Assembly (NCBI RefSeq): GCF_008244685.1
Contig: NZ_VTFT01000001.1
Span: 225,160 to 289,159, forward strand
Length of the DNA stretch: 64,000 nucleotides
Direction of reading: 5' to 3'
Source of the DNA: Luteimonas viscosa
GTDB lineage: Bacteria; Pseudomonadota; Gammaproteobacteria; Xanthomonadales; Xanthomonadaceae
Part shown: positions 29,105 to 38,125 of the stretch, piece after piece
Numbering within the stretch: position 1 is the first letter of the stretch
How the letters are laid out: the number at the start of each line of letters is the position of its first letter
Notes under the pieces: generated by a model
Told to the model about the DNA's origin: nothing
Database searches by the model: none
The model's input: only the letters and a program-made list of their open reading frames with translations
Translations under genes and position numbers: made by a program

Positions 29105-30373
29105 ATGGACATGCGACCGGCAGCCGCGACTTTCCTGTTCTGCGCGATGGTGTTCACGATGCCGTTGCCCCAGGCCGCATCGCGCTCGTCCACGCCCGAA
29201 ACCGCTGTTCCTGAGCGCACATCGATCCGGTCCGCGGCCGAGCTGGATGCCTGGTTGGGGCGCCAAGCCGGCAGAACCACGCCGCTGGATGCCCTTGCAC
29301 TGGGCGCGCGCGAACGCTTCCTGCTGAGCCTGGTCTGGGGAAGCCGCGGCCTGGGAAGCTTCGATCCGGACGTCCTTGCCGATGAACTGCCGCAGCCGCG
29401 GATCGATGCGATCCTGCAACTGTTCGGCGACGAGGTCGCCCGCCACGCACCCCGCAGCCGCCTGCCTGCAGGCACCGCGGAGTCCCGCCCGGCCGCGACG
29501 GACCGCATCGGTCCACTGGAGCGGCGTTACACCGATTTCTACCGGGTGACGCGGGAACAGCATGGCCCGGATGCGCCCAGCCTCGTCGCCCAAAGCTTCG
29601 ACGCGCTGCTGGCCGATGCTTACGACCCGCGGCAACTGCAGGATCTCGACGAGCGCCACCTGGCGATGCTGTGGAACGCCGCCCGGACCGTGGCCGGACT
29701 GGCCCCTTCGCCACGCCACGTCGAGGCGATGGAAGCGGTGTTCGACGAAAGCGTCCGTCGCTCGCGTGGACAACCACCCGCAGAGCGCGTCCGTGCGATG
29801 CGCAACGCGCTGCTCGCGTCGCACCGTTTCGACGCTGCCCGGCAGCTGGGCGTCCGCTACCCCACCGCGGCATTGTCGCCATTGCCCGCCTTTATCGAGC
29901 CGACCGGCGACCACAGCTCCATGCGACACGGCATCTGGCGCATGTCGGGCGACGGCAGTCGGCTGCAGTACGAGTCGCTCGACCTACGCGGCACGCGCAT
30001 CGTGGTGACCGCCGGTTGCCACTTCTCGCTCGATGCCGTCGCCGACATCTCCGCCGACCCGGTACTCGGCCCCGCATTCGCAGGCCACGCCTACTGGCTG
30101 ATGCAACCGCCTGGCGTGGAGGACATCGATGCGGTGCGCGAGTGGAACCGCCGCTTTTCCCGGGCTCCGGCGTTGATGATCCACGATCGCGAGGGATGGC
30201 CGATGCTCGCCGACTGGCCGATGCCCGAGTTCCATGTCCTGCAGGACGGCCGTATCGTGGACAGCCTGACCGGATGGCCCCGCGGCGACGACGGCCGGCA
30301 GCGCGAAGCGCTCATGGGGATGTTGCGGCGTGCGGGCCTGATCGGGCACGTGCGGCCCCGCCGCGCCCCCTGA
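29105..30373 (+). CDS. Secreted protein of unknown function with a thioredoxin-like C-terminal part
   Basis: 422 residues; I do not recognise the family. A signal peptide (FLFCAMVFTMPLPQA) is clear. Residues ~35-250 are helical and Arg/Ala-rich. Residues ~285-400 look like a thioredoxin fold: GTRIVVTAGCHFSLDAVADI resembles the first strand and active-site helix with a lone Cys, and MPEFHVLQDGRIVDSLTGWP resembles the cis-Pro region. If real, it is a single-cysteine redox-like domain in the periplasm. It is divergent from the his operon, so the operator at 28988 could touch its promoter as well, though it lies ~90 bases away. Convergent with the next gene. Confidence 0.7.
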   Translation: MDMRPAAATFLFCAMVFTMPLPQAASRSSTPETAVPERTSIRSAAELDAWLGRQAGRTTPLDALALGARERFLLSLVWGSRGLGSFDPDVLADELPQPRIDAILQLFGDEVARHAPRSRLPAGTAESRPAATDRIGPLERRYTDFYRVTREQHGPDAPSLVAQSFDALLADAYDPRQLQDLDERHLAMLWNAARTVAGLAPSPRHVEAMEAVFDESVRRSRGQPPAERVRAMRNALLASHRFDAARQLGVRYPTAALSPLPAFIEPTGDHSSMRHGIWRMSGDGSRLQYESLDLRGTRIVVTAGCHFSLDAVADISADPVLGPAFAGHAYWLMQPPGVEDIDAVREWNRRFSRAPALMIHDREGWPMLADWPMPEFHVLQDGRIVDSLTGWPRGDDGRQREALMGMLRRAGLIGHVRPRRAP

Positions 30374-30376
30374 CGA

Positions 30377-30742
30377 TCAGGGCGAGGCCCGCTTCCGCCG
30401 CTGCAGCAGGGCCCAGGCCGCGACCACGCCGCACAGGGCGCCGGCCCAGGCCATGAACACGCGCGCGCCGAGGAAATCGGGATCGTGCATCTTCGCCAGC
30501 GCGACCCGCGCGTACAGCGGCGACTCGAGCCGCACCACGCCGAGATAGAACAGGTTCCAGCTGTCGATCCCCGCGGCGATCGCGATCGCGCTGACGCAGG
30601 CCCAGCCGATGGCGCGGGCTTCGCCCCACCCGGCGCGCCGGCACAGCCAGCGCCAGAACCCGAAGCACAGCATGCCGATGGCGAAGGCGATCAACGCCGA
30701 TTCCATCACCCCGGGCCAGCCGGAATGGAGGGGCAGGTTCAT
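30377..30742 (-). CDS. Small inner-membrane protein, function unknown
   Basis: 121 residues with three hydrophobic stretches: ESALIAFAIGMLCFGFWRWL, AIGWACVSAIAIAAGIDSW and VFMAWAGALCGVVAAWALL. It ends in a short basic tail (QRRKRASP). The start at ATG 30742 is 16 bases after the end of the ammonia-lyase gene upstream, so the two are probably cotranscribed. No family recognised. Confidence 0.65.
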   Translation of the reverse strand: MNLPLHSGWPGVMESALIAFAIGMLCFGFWRWLCRRAGWGEARAIGWACVSAIAIAAGIDSWNLFYLGVVRLESPLYARVALAKMHDPDFLGARVFMAWAGALCGVVAAWALLQRRKRASP

Positions 30743-30758
30743 CGCCGCCCGCTGGCGT

Positions 30759-32642
30759 TCAGCGCCCGATCGCCGCGAGCAGGCTGCCGTCCGCGACCAG
30801 GGCCACCGCCGCGGCCACCTCGCCGTCGAGCGCGCGGTCGCGGTCGAGGAAGGCGATGCGTTCGCGGATCGCCGCGTGCGCCGCCGCGACCGCGGTCCCG
30901 GGATGGAAGGCATCGGCCGCGGCCAGTTCCGCCCGCAGCGCCTCGACCTCGCGCAGGAAGTGCGCATGCCGCGGGTCGCCGTCGCCCACCCCGTGCACCT
31001 TGCGCGCGAGCGCGGCGGCGTCGGCGCGGCGCGCCAGGTCGCGCGCGGCGTTGATCATGTCCAGGCGCAGGTCCAGCGCCTGCGCCGCGGTGTACAGCTC
31101 CAGCGCCAGCACCTTGCCCAGGTCGTCGGCCATCGCCAGCACGTGGCGCGCCTCGTTGGTGCCCATCGACACGTGGTCCTCGGCATTGGCGCTGGTCGGG
31201 ATCGAGTACACGCTGGCCGGGTGCGCGCGCGTGGCGAGGTCGTTGACGATCGCCGCCGCCGTGTACTGCACGATCATGTAGCCCGATTCGGTGCCATCCT
31301 CGTTGCCGATCAGGAAGGCCGGCAGGCCGTCGCTGGTAGCCGGATCGACCAGCTTGTTGAGCCGCCGCTCGCTGATCGAGGCCAGCACCGAGATCGCGGC
31401 CTTGACCCCGCTCATCGCAAGCGCCAGCGGCATGCCGTGGAAATGGCCGGCCGAGATCACCTGTTCCTCGACATGCTCGGCCTGCCTGTCGGGGAACACG
31501 AGCGGGTTGTCGGTGACCGCGTTGAGCTCGATGTCGAACACCCGCTTGGCGTGTTCGACGCAGTCGCGCACCGCCCCGTGCACCTGGGGAATGCAGCGCA
31601 GCGAATAGCTGTCCTGCGGCTGGTGCTTCTTGCCGCCGCGGAACGGCATGAAGCGTGCGTAGAACTTCTCGCGGCCGTGGCGCTGGTCGCTGGGCACCCA
31701 GTCCCAGCCGATGTCGAAGCCCAGGCGCTGCGCATCGGGCGTGTCCCAGCTCGACGGCAGCCACGGGCGGAAGCGCGGCACCAGGTGGTAGGGAATGTCG
31801 GCCAGGGTGGAGCCGTCGAGCAGCTCGCGCAGGTGCGTCGCCGTATGCACCTGGCCCGGGTGCGGGCGCAGCGCGTGGACCTCCTCTGCGAACGCACCGA
31901 GCCGGCCGGCGAAGGCGTCGATGGTCATCGCCGCGGCGAGGTCGGCGGTGTCGAGCAGGCGGTCGAGGCGATACAGCGCCAGCACGCCCGTCGCCAGCAT
32001 CTGCGCGGTGCCGTTGTTCAGCGCCAGCCCTTCCTTGTACGACAGGCGGACCGGTTCGATGCCGGCGGCCTTCAGCGCCTCGCCGCCGGGAATGCGTTCC
32101 CCGCCGTAGAAGGCTTCGCCGCCGCCGAGCAGCACGATCGCCAGGTGCGACAGCGGCGCCAGGTCGCCCGACGCACCGACCGATCCCAGCGCCGGCACGA
32201 CCGGCACGATGCCCGCGTTGAGCAGCGCGGTCAGCGCCTGCAGGGTCGACACGCGGATGCCGGAATGGCCGCGCAGCAGCGTGTTGATGCGGATGCACAG
32301 CATGGCGCGCACGATGTCCGCCGACAGCGGCTCGCCGACGCACACCGCGTGGGTGACGATCAGGTTGTGCTGCAGTTCCTCGTGCAGCGAGCGGCCGGAG
32401 CGGATGGCGCCAGGCAGTTCGTCGCGCAACGGATGCGCGCCCAGCAGCTTGTCGGCATTGCTGCCGAAGCCGGTGGAGACGCCGTAGATCGGCTCCTCGC
32501 GCGCCACCTGCGCGGCGAGGAAATCGGCGGCGCGCGCCACGTCGCGCAGCGAGGCCTCGTCCAGCGCCACCTTCGCGCCGTGCGCGACCATCACCAGCTG
32601 GTCGCGGGTGAGCGACCTGCCGTCGAGCAGTACCGGTTTCAT
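30759..32642 (-). CDS. hutH: Histidine ammonia-lyase family enzyme, enlarged form
   Basis: 627 residues against about 510 for ordinary HutH. The MIO prosthetic-group triad Ala157-Ser158-Gly159 is in GSVGASGDLAPLSH, and YGVSTGFG (53-60) supplies the catalytic Tyr. The selectivity pair near 97-98 is Thr-His, close to the Ser-His of HutH and unlike the His-Leu or Phe-Leu of tyrosine and phenylalanine lyases, so histidine to urocanate is likely. Extra residues sit between HLRELLDGS and QDSYSLRC (around GWDWVPSDQRHGREKFY), and the C-terminus is longer. No hutU, hutI or hutG is nearby; instead it lies between hisS and the his operon. Confidence 0.85.
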   Translation of the reverse strand: MKPVLLDGRSLTRDQLVMVAHGAKVALDEASLRDVARAADFLAAQVAREEPIYGVSTGFGSNADKLLGAHPLRDELPGAIRSGRSLHEELQHNLIVTHAVCVGEPLSADIVRAMLCIRINTLLRGHSGIRVSTLQALTALLNAGIVPVVPALGSVGASGDLAPLSHLAIVLLGGGEAFYGGERIPGGEALKAAGIEPVRLSYKEGLALNNGTAQMLATGVLALYRLDRLLDTADLAAAMTIDAFAGRLGAFAEEVHALRPHPGQVHTATHLRELLDGSTLADIPYHLVPRFRPWLPSSWDTPDAQRLGFDIGWDWVPSDQRHGREKFYARFMPFRGGKKHQPQDSYSLRCIPQVHGAVRDCVEHAKRVFDIELNAVTDNPLVFPDRQAEHVEEQVISAGHFHGMPLALAMSGVKAAISVLASISERRLNKLVDPATSDGLPAFLIGNEDGTESGYMIVQYTAAAIVNDLATRAHPASVYSIPTSANAEDHVSMGTNEARHVLAMADDLGKVLALELYTAAQALDLRLDMINAARDLARRADAAALARKVHGVGDGDPRHAHFLREVEALRAELAAADAFHPGTAVAAAHAAIRERIAFLDRDRALDGEVAAAVALVADGSLLAAIGR

Positions 32643-32760
32643 CGTTCGATCGCCATGTTCTTCATCCGGATTGCGTGCCGCCGTGGTTCCGAACGCGGTG
32701 GAAGGAGCTTTGCACACCGCAGCGGGTCACTCCGTCATTTGCCGCGGTTCCGGCGACGAC

Positions 32761-32786
32761 AGATCCCTCGCTGCGCTCGGGACGAC
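32761..32786 (-). repeat. REP half-element, inverted
   Basis: AGATCCCTCGCTGCGCTCGG followed by GACGAC is the reverse complement of the REP core seen at 1919. It lies in the 190-base gap between hisS and the ammonia-lyase gene; a weak degenerate partner starts near 32692 (GTTCCGAACGCGGTGGAAGG). Confidence 0.7.
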
Positions 32787-32832
32787 ACCGTTCAGGCGTT
32801 CTCGGCGGCAAGCGGCGGCAGCGTTGCCCGCA

Positions 32833-34215
32833 TCAACCCGCGCTCTTGCCCAGCGCCCGCCACTGCTCGCGCTCGACCAGCAGCGTGCGCGCCAGGTCGG
32901 CATCGGCCACCTCGAACTGCTCGCCGCGGCGCAGGTCCTTGACCGCCACCAAGCCCTTGGCCGCCTCGTCCTCGCCGCGCACCACCACGAAGCGGATCCC
33001 GGCGCGATCGGCATACTGGAACTGGCGCGCCAGCTTGCGCGGTTCGAGCTGGGTCTCGACGTTGAGCCCGGCGCCGCGCAGTTGCTGCGACAGCCCGAGC
33101 GCGTGGTCGAGTCCGGCATCGTCGAACAGCGTCACCAGCACGTCGACCGAGCTGTCGGCGGTCTCGATCAGGCCGGCCTCGCGCAGTTGCCAGAACAGCC
33201 GGGTCAGGCCGATCGAAATGCCGACGCCCGGCAGCCTCGACTTCGTGTAGTGGCTGGCCAGGTTGTCGTAGCGGCCGCCCGAGCAGATCGAACCGATGCC
33301 CGGATGCGCGTCGAGCGTGGTTTCGTAGACGATGCCGGTGTAGTAGTCCAGGCCGCGCGCGATCGACAGGTTGAGCGCGTAGCGCGACTCCGGCACGCCG
33401 AGCGCCTGCAGCCGCCGCAGCACCTCGCGCAGTTCTTCGCGGCCTTCCTCGAACAGCGGCGTGCCGTCGCCCAGCGCGTCGAGCCTGGCCAGCGCATCGG
33501 CGTGGCCTTTCGAACGCACCCGCGAAAACGCCATGAGCCTGTCGATGACTCCCGATGCCAGGCCGAAGCCCTCGCCGGACAGGGTCGCGCGCACCGCATC
33601 CTCGCCGCGCTTGTCGAGCTTGTCGATCTCGCGCAGCACCGGCACCTGCGCGTCGGCGGCGATGCCCTGGCCCTCGAAATATCCGCGCAGCAGCTTGCGA
33701 TGGTTGAACTGGATGGTGAAGTCGCCGATGTCCAGCGCCTCGAACACGGCGCTGATCACCGCCGGAATCTCGGCGTCGTGGCGCGGCGACAGCGCGTCCT
33801 TTCCGATCACGTCGATGTCGCACTGGTAGAACTCGCGGAAACGGCCGCGCTGGGCGCGCTCGCCGCGGTACACCCGCTGCATCTGGTAGCGCCGGAACGG
33901 GAACGCCAGCTCATGTTCGTGTTCGGCGACGTAGCGCGCCAGCGGCACGGTAAGGTCGAAGCGCAGGGCCAGCTCCGGCGGGCCGTCGGAGGCCTTCTCC
34001 AGCGCGCCCGTCGACTGGGCGAAGTACACCTGGCGCTCGGTCTCGCCGCCGGACTTGGTCAGCAGCACCTCCGACAGCTCGAACACAGGCGTCTCGATCG
34101 GCAGGAAGCCGAAGCCCTCGAAGCTGCGCCGGATCGTGTCGAGCATGCGCTGGAACGCGATCTGGTCGCGTGGCAGCAGTTCCATGATGCCGGGCGGGGT
34201 ACGGGGCTTGATCAT
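32833..34215 (-). CDS. hisS: Histidyl-tRNA synthetase
   Basis: 460 residues, class II. Motif 2 is around [12 protein letters not shown] to [27 protein letters not shown]; the histidine-specific motifs are [12 protein letters not shown] and SGGRYDNL; motif 3 is [13 protein letters not shown]-terminal anticodon-binding domain follows ([11 protein letters not shown] onward). The N-terminus [17 protein letters not shown] fixes the start at 34215. A -10 TAGAAT on the minus strand lies 35 bases upstream. Confidence 0.96.
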   Translation of the reverse strand: MIKPRTPPGIMELLPRDQIAFQRMLDTIRRSFEGFGFLPIETPVFELSEVLLTKSGGETERQVYFAQSTGALEKASDGPPELALRFDLTVPLARYVAEHEHELAFPFRRYQMQRVYRGERAQRGRFREFYQCDIDVIGKDALSPRHDAEIPAVISAVFEALDIGDFTIQFNHRKLLRGYFEGQGIAADAQVPVLREIDKLDKRGEDAVRATLSGEGFGLASGVIDRLMAFSRVRSKGHADALARLDALGDGTPLFEEGREELREVLRRLQALGVPESRYALNLSIARGLDYYTGIVYETTLDAHPGIGSICSGGRYDNLASHYTKSRLPGVGISIGLTRLFWQLREAGLIETADSSVDVLVTLFDDAGLDHALGLSQQLRGAGLNVETQLEPRKLARQFQYADRAGIRFVVVRGEDEAAKGLVAVKDLRRGEQFEVADADLARTLLVEREQWRALGKSAG

Positions 34216-34249
34216 GCCGATGACGGGCGTATGCGAGGGGAAAGCGCCC

Positions 34250-34255
34250 ATTCTA
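34250..34255 (-). promoter_or_regulatory. -10 element TAGAAT for hisS
   Basis: On the minus strand TAGAAT precedes the hisS ATG by 34 bases, the same hexamer as before cysS (48231). Confidence 0.4.
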
Positions 34256-34391
34256 CCCGGGCGGGGAACCGGGCCGGCGCAGCCGGGGAATCCCGGGGCC
34301 GTGGCGGAACACGGAGCGCACGGGAGCGCCTTGCGCCCGCGCCGTTCACGGGTGGGACATTTCATCCAGCGCATGCCGGCGCGCGGGCCGC

Positions 34392-34397
34392 TATGAT
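34392..34397 (+). promoter_or_regulatory. -10 element TATGAT for the FNR-like gene
   Basis: TATGAT differs from the consensus at one position and lies 23 bases before the ATG at 34421, giving a short leader. Confidence 0.45.
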
Positions 34398-34420
34398 GCA
34401 ATCCTGCGAACGCCAGCCGC

Positions 34421-35158
34421 ATGACCAGCCCCAACCTCGCCCGCTGCAGACAACATTCCCGCGCCGTCGTGCCGCTCGACTGCGCGCACTGCGCCGTGCG
34501 CGACCTCGCGGTCTGCGCGTCCCTGCCGCCGCAGGAAGTCGACTCGCTCGAGCGCTACGTCTCGTCCATGGAGCTGCAGGCCAACGCCGAGCTGGCCCGC
34601 GCCGGCCAGCCCTGCCGCCAGGCCTACAGCGTCACCAGCGGCATGCTGCGCCTGGTGCGGACGCTGGCCGATGCCCGGCGCCAGGTGGTGGCCTTCGTCC
34701 TGCCGGGCCATTTCGTCGGGCTCACGGAGCACGTGGTCCATCGCCAGAGCATCGAGGCGGTGGTGCCCAGCCGGGTCTGCGCGTTCGAGCTCGACGGCAT
34801 CCGCGACCTGCGCCAGCGCTTCCCCGGCTTCGAGCACAGCCTGCTCGAGCGCGCCTGCCGCGACCTCGACGACGCCCACGACGCCATGCTGCTGCTGGCG
34901 CGCCTGTCGCCGCTGGAGCGGCTGGCGAGCTTCCTGCTGCGCCTGCGTGGACAGATGAAGATCCGCGAGGACGACCCGCGCATGGCGCTGCCGATGGGCC
35001 GCGGCGACATCGCCGACCACCTGGGGCTGACCGTCGAAACCGTGAGCCGCAGCTTCACCCGGCTGCGCGAGCAGGGCGTGATCGCACTCCCGGACCCGCA
35101 GCACGTCGAGATACTCGACGCCGGGGCGTTGTCGGAACTCGCCTCCGCGCTGCGCTGA
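34421..35158 (+). CDS. fnr: FNR-type Crp-family regulator with four candidate Fe-S cysteines
   Basis: 245 residues. Cys21, Cys24 and Cys32 (in [14 protein letters not shown]) plus Cys120 (SRVCAFEL) occupy places equivalent to the [4Fe-4S] ligands of E. coli FNR (20, 23, 29, 122), although the last N-terminal spacing is two residues longer. A cyclic-nucleotide-type beta barrel (~40-130), dimer helix and the [23 protein letters not shown] follow; the recognition helix has VETVSR as in FNR. Oxygen-responsive control is expected. Target boxes (TTGAT-N4-ATCAA) were not found beside it. The Cys-rich N-terminus argues against a Clp/Crp assignment. Confidence 0.8.
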   Translation: MTSPNLARCRQHSRAVVPLDCAHCAVRDLAVCASLPPQEVDSLERYVSSMELQANAELARAGQPCRQAYSVTSGMLRLVRTLADARRQVVAFVLPGHFVGLTEHVVHRQSIEAVVPSRVCAFELDGIRDLRQRFPGFEHSLLERACRDLDDAHDAMLLLARLSPLERLASFLLRLRGQMKIREDDPRMALPMGRGDIADHLGLTVETVSRSFTRLREQGVIALPDPQHVEILDAGALSELASALR

Positions 35159-35204
35159 CCGTCGCGCCGGAACCGCCGCAGGACCGGCCACCGCGCCGAA
35201 CCCC

Positions 35205-35234
35205 TTGCCTAGCGCCCCACCCGGTCACTAAAAT
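35205..35234 (+). promoter_or_regulatory. Promoter of tRNA-Pro
   Basis: TTGCCT (35205-35210) and TAAAAT (35229-35234) with an 18-base spacer lie 17 bases upstream of the tRNA 5' end. Confidence 0.55.
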
Positions 35235-35251
35235 ACGCGGCTTGCCCAAGT

Positions 35252-35328
35252 CGGGGTGTAGCTCAGCCTGGTAGAGCGCTACGTTCGGGACGTAGAAGTC
35301 GCAGGTTCAAATCCTGTCTCCCCGACCA
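35252..35328 (+). tRNA. tRNA-Pro (anticodon CGG)
   Basis: 77 bases including an encoded CCA end. The D arm is GCTCAGCCTGGTAGAGC, the anticodon stem CTACG/CGTAG with loop TTCGGGA (CGG reads CCG proline codons), and the T arm GCAGG-TTCAAAT-CCTGT. The acceptor stem is CGGGG/CCCCG with one T-T mismatch. It stands alone. Confidence 0.96.
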
Positions 35329-35351
35329 ATCGGATCAAGCAGTTGCGAAAG

Positions 35352-35375
35352 AGCCGGCCATGCGCCGGCTTTTTT
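35352..35375 (+). terminator. Rho-independent terminator after tRNA-Pro
   Basis: Arms AGCCGG and CCGGCT enclose a 7-base loop and are followed by a run of six T. Confidence 0.8.
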
Positions 35376-35390
35376 CGTTTCCGCGGTCGG

Positions 35391-35708
35391 TCATTCGCAG
35401 CGCGCGGACTCGATGATGTTGCCGGCATCGATGCGCACGCGCAGGCGGTCGCCGCGACGATCGGCAAGCGGCCTGCTGTCCGGACCGATCGGATCGACCA
35501 GTCCCGCACCGCTCTCGCGGGCCAGCCGGCGCATGTTGGCCTCGTCGGCAGGCTGCCCTGCCGCCCAGCCGAGCCCGCTGTCCCGGCACGCGCCGCTTCC
35601 ACCGACGGAGGGACCCGGCGTCGACATGCAGCCGGCCAGCAGGACGCCTGCGGCCAGCGCTGGAAGGGTCGGAATCGCAGAGGCCGGAGCCGGTTTCGGG
35701 ATCATCAT
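35391..35708 (-). CDS. I78-family peptidase inhibitor lipoprotein
   Basis: 105 residues from two tandem ATGs. A lipobox (LLAGC, Cys27) indicates a lipoprotein. The mature part carries CRDSGLGWAAGQPADEANM, GPDSRPLADRRGDRLRV and the C-terminal IDAGNIIESARCE, the pattern of the I78 inhibitor family with its paired cysteines. It likely inhibits serine or subtilisin-like proteases in the envelope, protecting the cell from its own secreted enzymes. A 7-bp inverted repeat lies 57 bases upstream (35765). Confidence 0.82.
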   Translation of the reverse strand: MMIPKPAPASAIPTLPALAAGVLLAGCMSTPGPSVGGSGACRDSGLGWAAGQPADEANMRRLARESGAGLVDPIGPDSRPLADRRGDRLRVRIDAGNIIESARCE

Positions 35709-35764
35709 GGCGCCTCCCTGACTGCGGTCGACATTGGCCGCCGGGGGAGCATACCCGCCCCGAC

Positions 35765-35782
35765 TGTAGGAAAAGTCCTACA
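35765..35782. promoter_or_regulatory. Inverted repeat TGTAGGA-N4-TCCTACA
   Basis: Perfect 7-bp arms with an AAAG spacer, upstream of the I78 gene (minus) and of the 70-residue protein (plus). The half-site resembles those used by LuxR/FixJ-type response regulators; this is a guess from shape. Confidence 0.45.
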
Positions 35783-35958
35783 CGGCATCGGGAGCTTCGC
35801 CGACTGCGGCGGATCACGCGGCAACCGACACTGGCAACGCCCCGGCAGCCCGGCCAATGCAACTGGCAACGGATGCCGCTCAGCAACGGAAACCAGAGCC
35901 GCGACCTTGAGCAAGTCGACCGCTGGGCCGGGGCGCCTTCTTTCCCGCGGAGCAAGCA

Positions 35959-36171
35959 ATGACCGGATCCACCCTGCGACTGGTCCACAGCGGCGGCGGC
36001 TGGCAGTTGCTGGACGACGGCAGGCCGGTCTTCTGGTTTCCCGAACGCAGCAAGGGCCTGGAAATCGCCCGGCTGATGGCCGACGCGCGCAACCTCAACG
36101 ACGGCCGGCTGACCCGGGTCGAGGCGCAGAACGACGACGGCGAGCTCGAGACCGTCGTGGCGTACGGCTGA
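35959..36171 (+). CDS. Small conserved-looking protein, function unknown
   Basis: 70 residues with a good ribosome site (GGAG, 8 bases before the ATG). The sequence has VHSGGGWQLLDDGRPVFWF, then IARLMADARNLNDGRLTRV and a final GELETVVAYG. Its layout, a tryptophan strand, a helix and a final strand, loosely recalls DUF2188-type small proteins; I would not assign it. A strong terminator lies 80 bases downstream, which supports a real transcription unit. Confidence 0.65.
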   Translation: MTGSTLRLVHSGGGWQLLDDGRPVFWFPERSKGLEIARLMADARNLNDGRLTRVEAQNDDGELETVVAYG

Positions 36172-36251
36172 ACAGGGAACCGCGAAACCGTCATCCATCA
36201 GCGCGCGGCAGGCATCGCGCGCCATCTCTCCAGGCAACGATCATTCGTCTC

Positions 36252-36279
36252 GGGACCGGCTGCGCCGGTCCCTTTTTTT
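36252..36279 (+). terminator. Rho-independent terminator after the 70-residue gene
   Basis: Nine-bp arms GGGACCGGC and GCCGGTCCC with a 3-base loop, followed by seven T. Confidence 0.85.
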
Positions 36280-36771
36280 CTCCCATGTGAGGGAGAAATG
36301 GTCCGCGATGGAGAAGTCCCTGTCAGGACTCCGGATGGACGCCGCGCCCTGCCGCCCGGGAATCGCTTGTCGCTCGGTCAGGGCATCCTGCCCTGACTCG
36401 CGCGCAAAACATCCATGTCTTGCTTGCCGCGATCCCCGCGCGCCAGGACGCGGCTCATCGATGCTCCGGCCGCAATGGCCCGGCAGCTAGCTTCTTCGAA
36501 GCCACGCCAATGATGCGCCGATGGGCGTTCCGGGCCGGGTGTTGCGGAAAGCAGCGCATGGATGCGCTGCGGCGGCGAGTCAGCCATGGGTGAGCGCGGA
36601 CGTCTTGCGCGGCACTGCCGCGCGTCCGCGCGAGCGCCCGGCGCGTTGCGCCGGGCCGGACCGCGCAGCGGGCTGACCGAGCCGAGCAGCAATGCCCGGC
36701 CCGGAACGACCCGGGCCGCAAGCCCGGGTCCAACCCTCCGAAAACCTGGCCAACTCCCTCACATGGGAGAA
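36278..36771. mobile_element. 494-bp non-coding segment bounded by perfect 18-bp inverted repeats (MITE-like)
   Basis: TTCTCCCATGTGAGGGAG at 36278-36295 reappears as its exact reverse complement at 36754-36771. The interior codes for no credible protein and is full of short hairpins, including GTCAGGGCA/TGCCCTGAC (36377-36397), AGCGCAT/ATGCGCT near 36552 and CCGGGCC-type stems near 36710. It fills the gap between a terminator and the end of proA. No target duplication is obvious. Could instead be two facing REP-like hairpins of common origin. Confidence 0.5.
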
Positions 36772-36795
36772 GAAGCTCTTTTTTCGCGGGCCGCG

Positions 36796-38052
36796 TCAGC
36801 CGTGGATATTGCGCGTCTGCCCCTCGCCCCGGACCACGAAGCGCTCCACGGTCAACGCCTCCAGGCCCATCGGCCCGTAGGCGTGCAGCCGCGTGGTCGA
36901 GATGCCGATCTCGGCACCGAGGCCGAGCTCGCCGCCATCGCTGAAGCGCGACGAGGCATTGACCATCACCACCGCCGAGCGCAACGCCTGCACGAATTTC
37001 TCCGCGTTGCCCGCATCGCGCGTGACGATCACCTCGGTGTGGTCCGAGCCGTGCCTGCGGATGTGGGCGATCGCCGCCTGGAGCGAATCGACCACCCGGA
37101 TCGCGATCACCAGGTCGAGGTACTCGGCGTCGTAGTCGTCTTCGGTCGCCTCGCCCGCGCCGGCGAAGATCGCCCGCGTGGCGGCATCGCCGCGCAGCTC
37201 GACGCCATGCCCGCGCAGGGTCGCGGCGGCTCGGGGCAGGAATTCCGCGGCCGCGCCGGCATGCACGAGCAGCGTCTCCAGCGCATTGCAGGCGCTGGGC
37301 CTGGAGACCTTGCCGTCGACCAGCAGGCGCAGGGCGAGATCCTGGTCGGCGTCGGCATCGACGTACAGGTGGCAGACGCCCTTGTAGTGCTTGATCACCG
37401 GCACCCGCGCATGCTCGGCCACGAACCGGATCAGGCCCTCGCCGCCGCGCGGGATCGCGAGATCGACGATGTCGGTGAGCTGCAGCAGTTCGAGCATGGT
37501 CTCGCGGCGGAGATCTTCGACGATCGTCAGCGCGGCGGCAGGCACCCCGGCGGCGACCAGCGCCCGCTGCAGCGCGGCCGCGATCGCCAGGTTCGAACGG
37601 AGCGCCTCGCTGCCGCCGCGCAGGATCACGCCGTTGCCGGCCTTCAGGCACAACGCCGCGGCGTCCGCGGTCACGTTGGGGCGCGCCTCGTAGATCATCG
37701 CCACCACGCCGAGCGGCGTGCGCACGCGTTCCACGCAGATGCCGTTGGGCCTGGTTTCGCGTCGCGTCACCTGCCCCACCGGGTCGGGCAGCGCGGCAAC
37801 CTCGCGCAATGCGTCGGCGATGCCCGTGAGCCTGGCGTCGTCCAGGCGCAGCCGGTCGAGCATCGCCGGTCCGACGCCCTTGGCCTGCGCTGCCGCCATG
37901 TCCTGCGCGTTGGCGGCGAGGATCGCCTGCGCATCGGACAGCAGGGCATCGGCCATCGCACGCAGCATCGCGTCCTTGGCGACGGTGGGCAGCGCGGCGA
38001 CCACCTGGGCGGCGTCGCGACATCTGAGGGCGAGGTGGCGGATGTCGGTCAT
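36796..38052 (-). CDS. proA: Gamma-glutamyl phosphate reductase
   Basis: 418 residues, normal length. The catalytic Cys lies in [16 protein letters not shown], with [19 protein letters not shown] and [12 protein letters not shown] earlier and [18 protein letters not shown] near the end. It reduces gamma-glutamyl phosphate to the semialdehyde in proline synthesis. It is the last gene of the arg-pro operon, 73 bases after proB. Confidence 0.97.
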   Translation of the reverse strand: MTDIRHLALRCRDAAQVVAALPTVAKDAMLRAMADALLSDAQAILAANAQDMAAAQAKGVGPAMLDRLRLDDARLTGIADALREVAALPDPVGQVTRRETRPNGICVERVRTPLGVVAMIYEARPNVTADAAALCLKAGNGVILRGGSEALRSNLAIAAALQRALVAAGVPAAALTIVEDLRRETMLELLQLTDIVDLAIPRGGEGLIRFVAEHARVPVIKHYKGVCHLYVDADADQDLALRLLVDGKVSRPSACNALETLLVHAGAAAEFLPRAAATLRGHGVELRGDAATRAIFAGAGEATEDDYDAEYLDLVIAIRVVDSLQAAIAHIRRHGSDHTEVIVTRDAGNAEKFVQALRSAVVMVNASSRFSDGGELGLGAEIGISTTRLHAYGPMGLEALTVERFVVRGEGQTRNIHG

Positions 38053-38125
38053 GGCAGGGTCGCAAGGGGCTGATTCGAGGCGCGCCGGTTCGGTCGCCGG
38101 CGCTTCGCGTTGGATGGGGCGTTCG

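Noticed and set aside
28656..29105. Longer 149-codon version of the TrpR-like gene
   Set aside because: The extra N-terminal codons would translate the promoter and operator; the family N-terminus and the -10 position support ATG 28982.
34421..35158. Assignment as Clp, the xanthomonad Crp homologue
   Set aside because: Four cysteines at FNR-like positions and a VETVSR recognition helix fit FNR; Clp lacks the N-terminal cysteine cluster.
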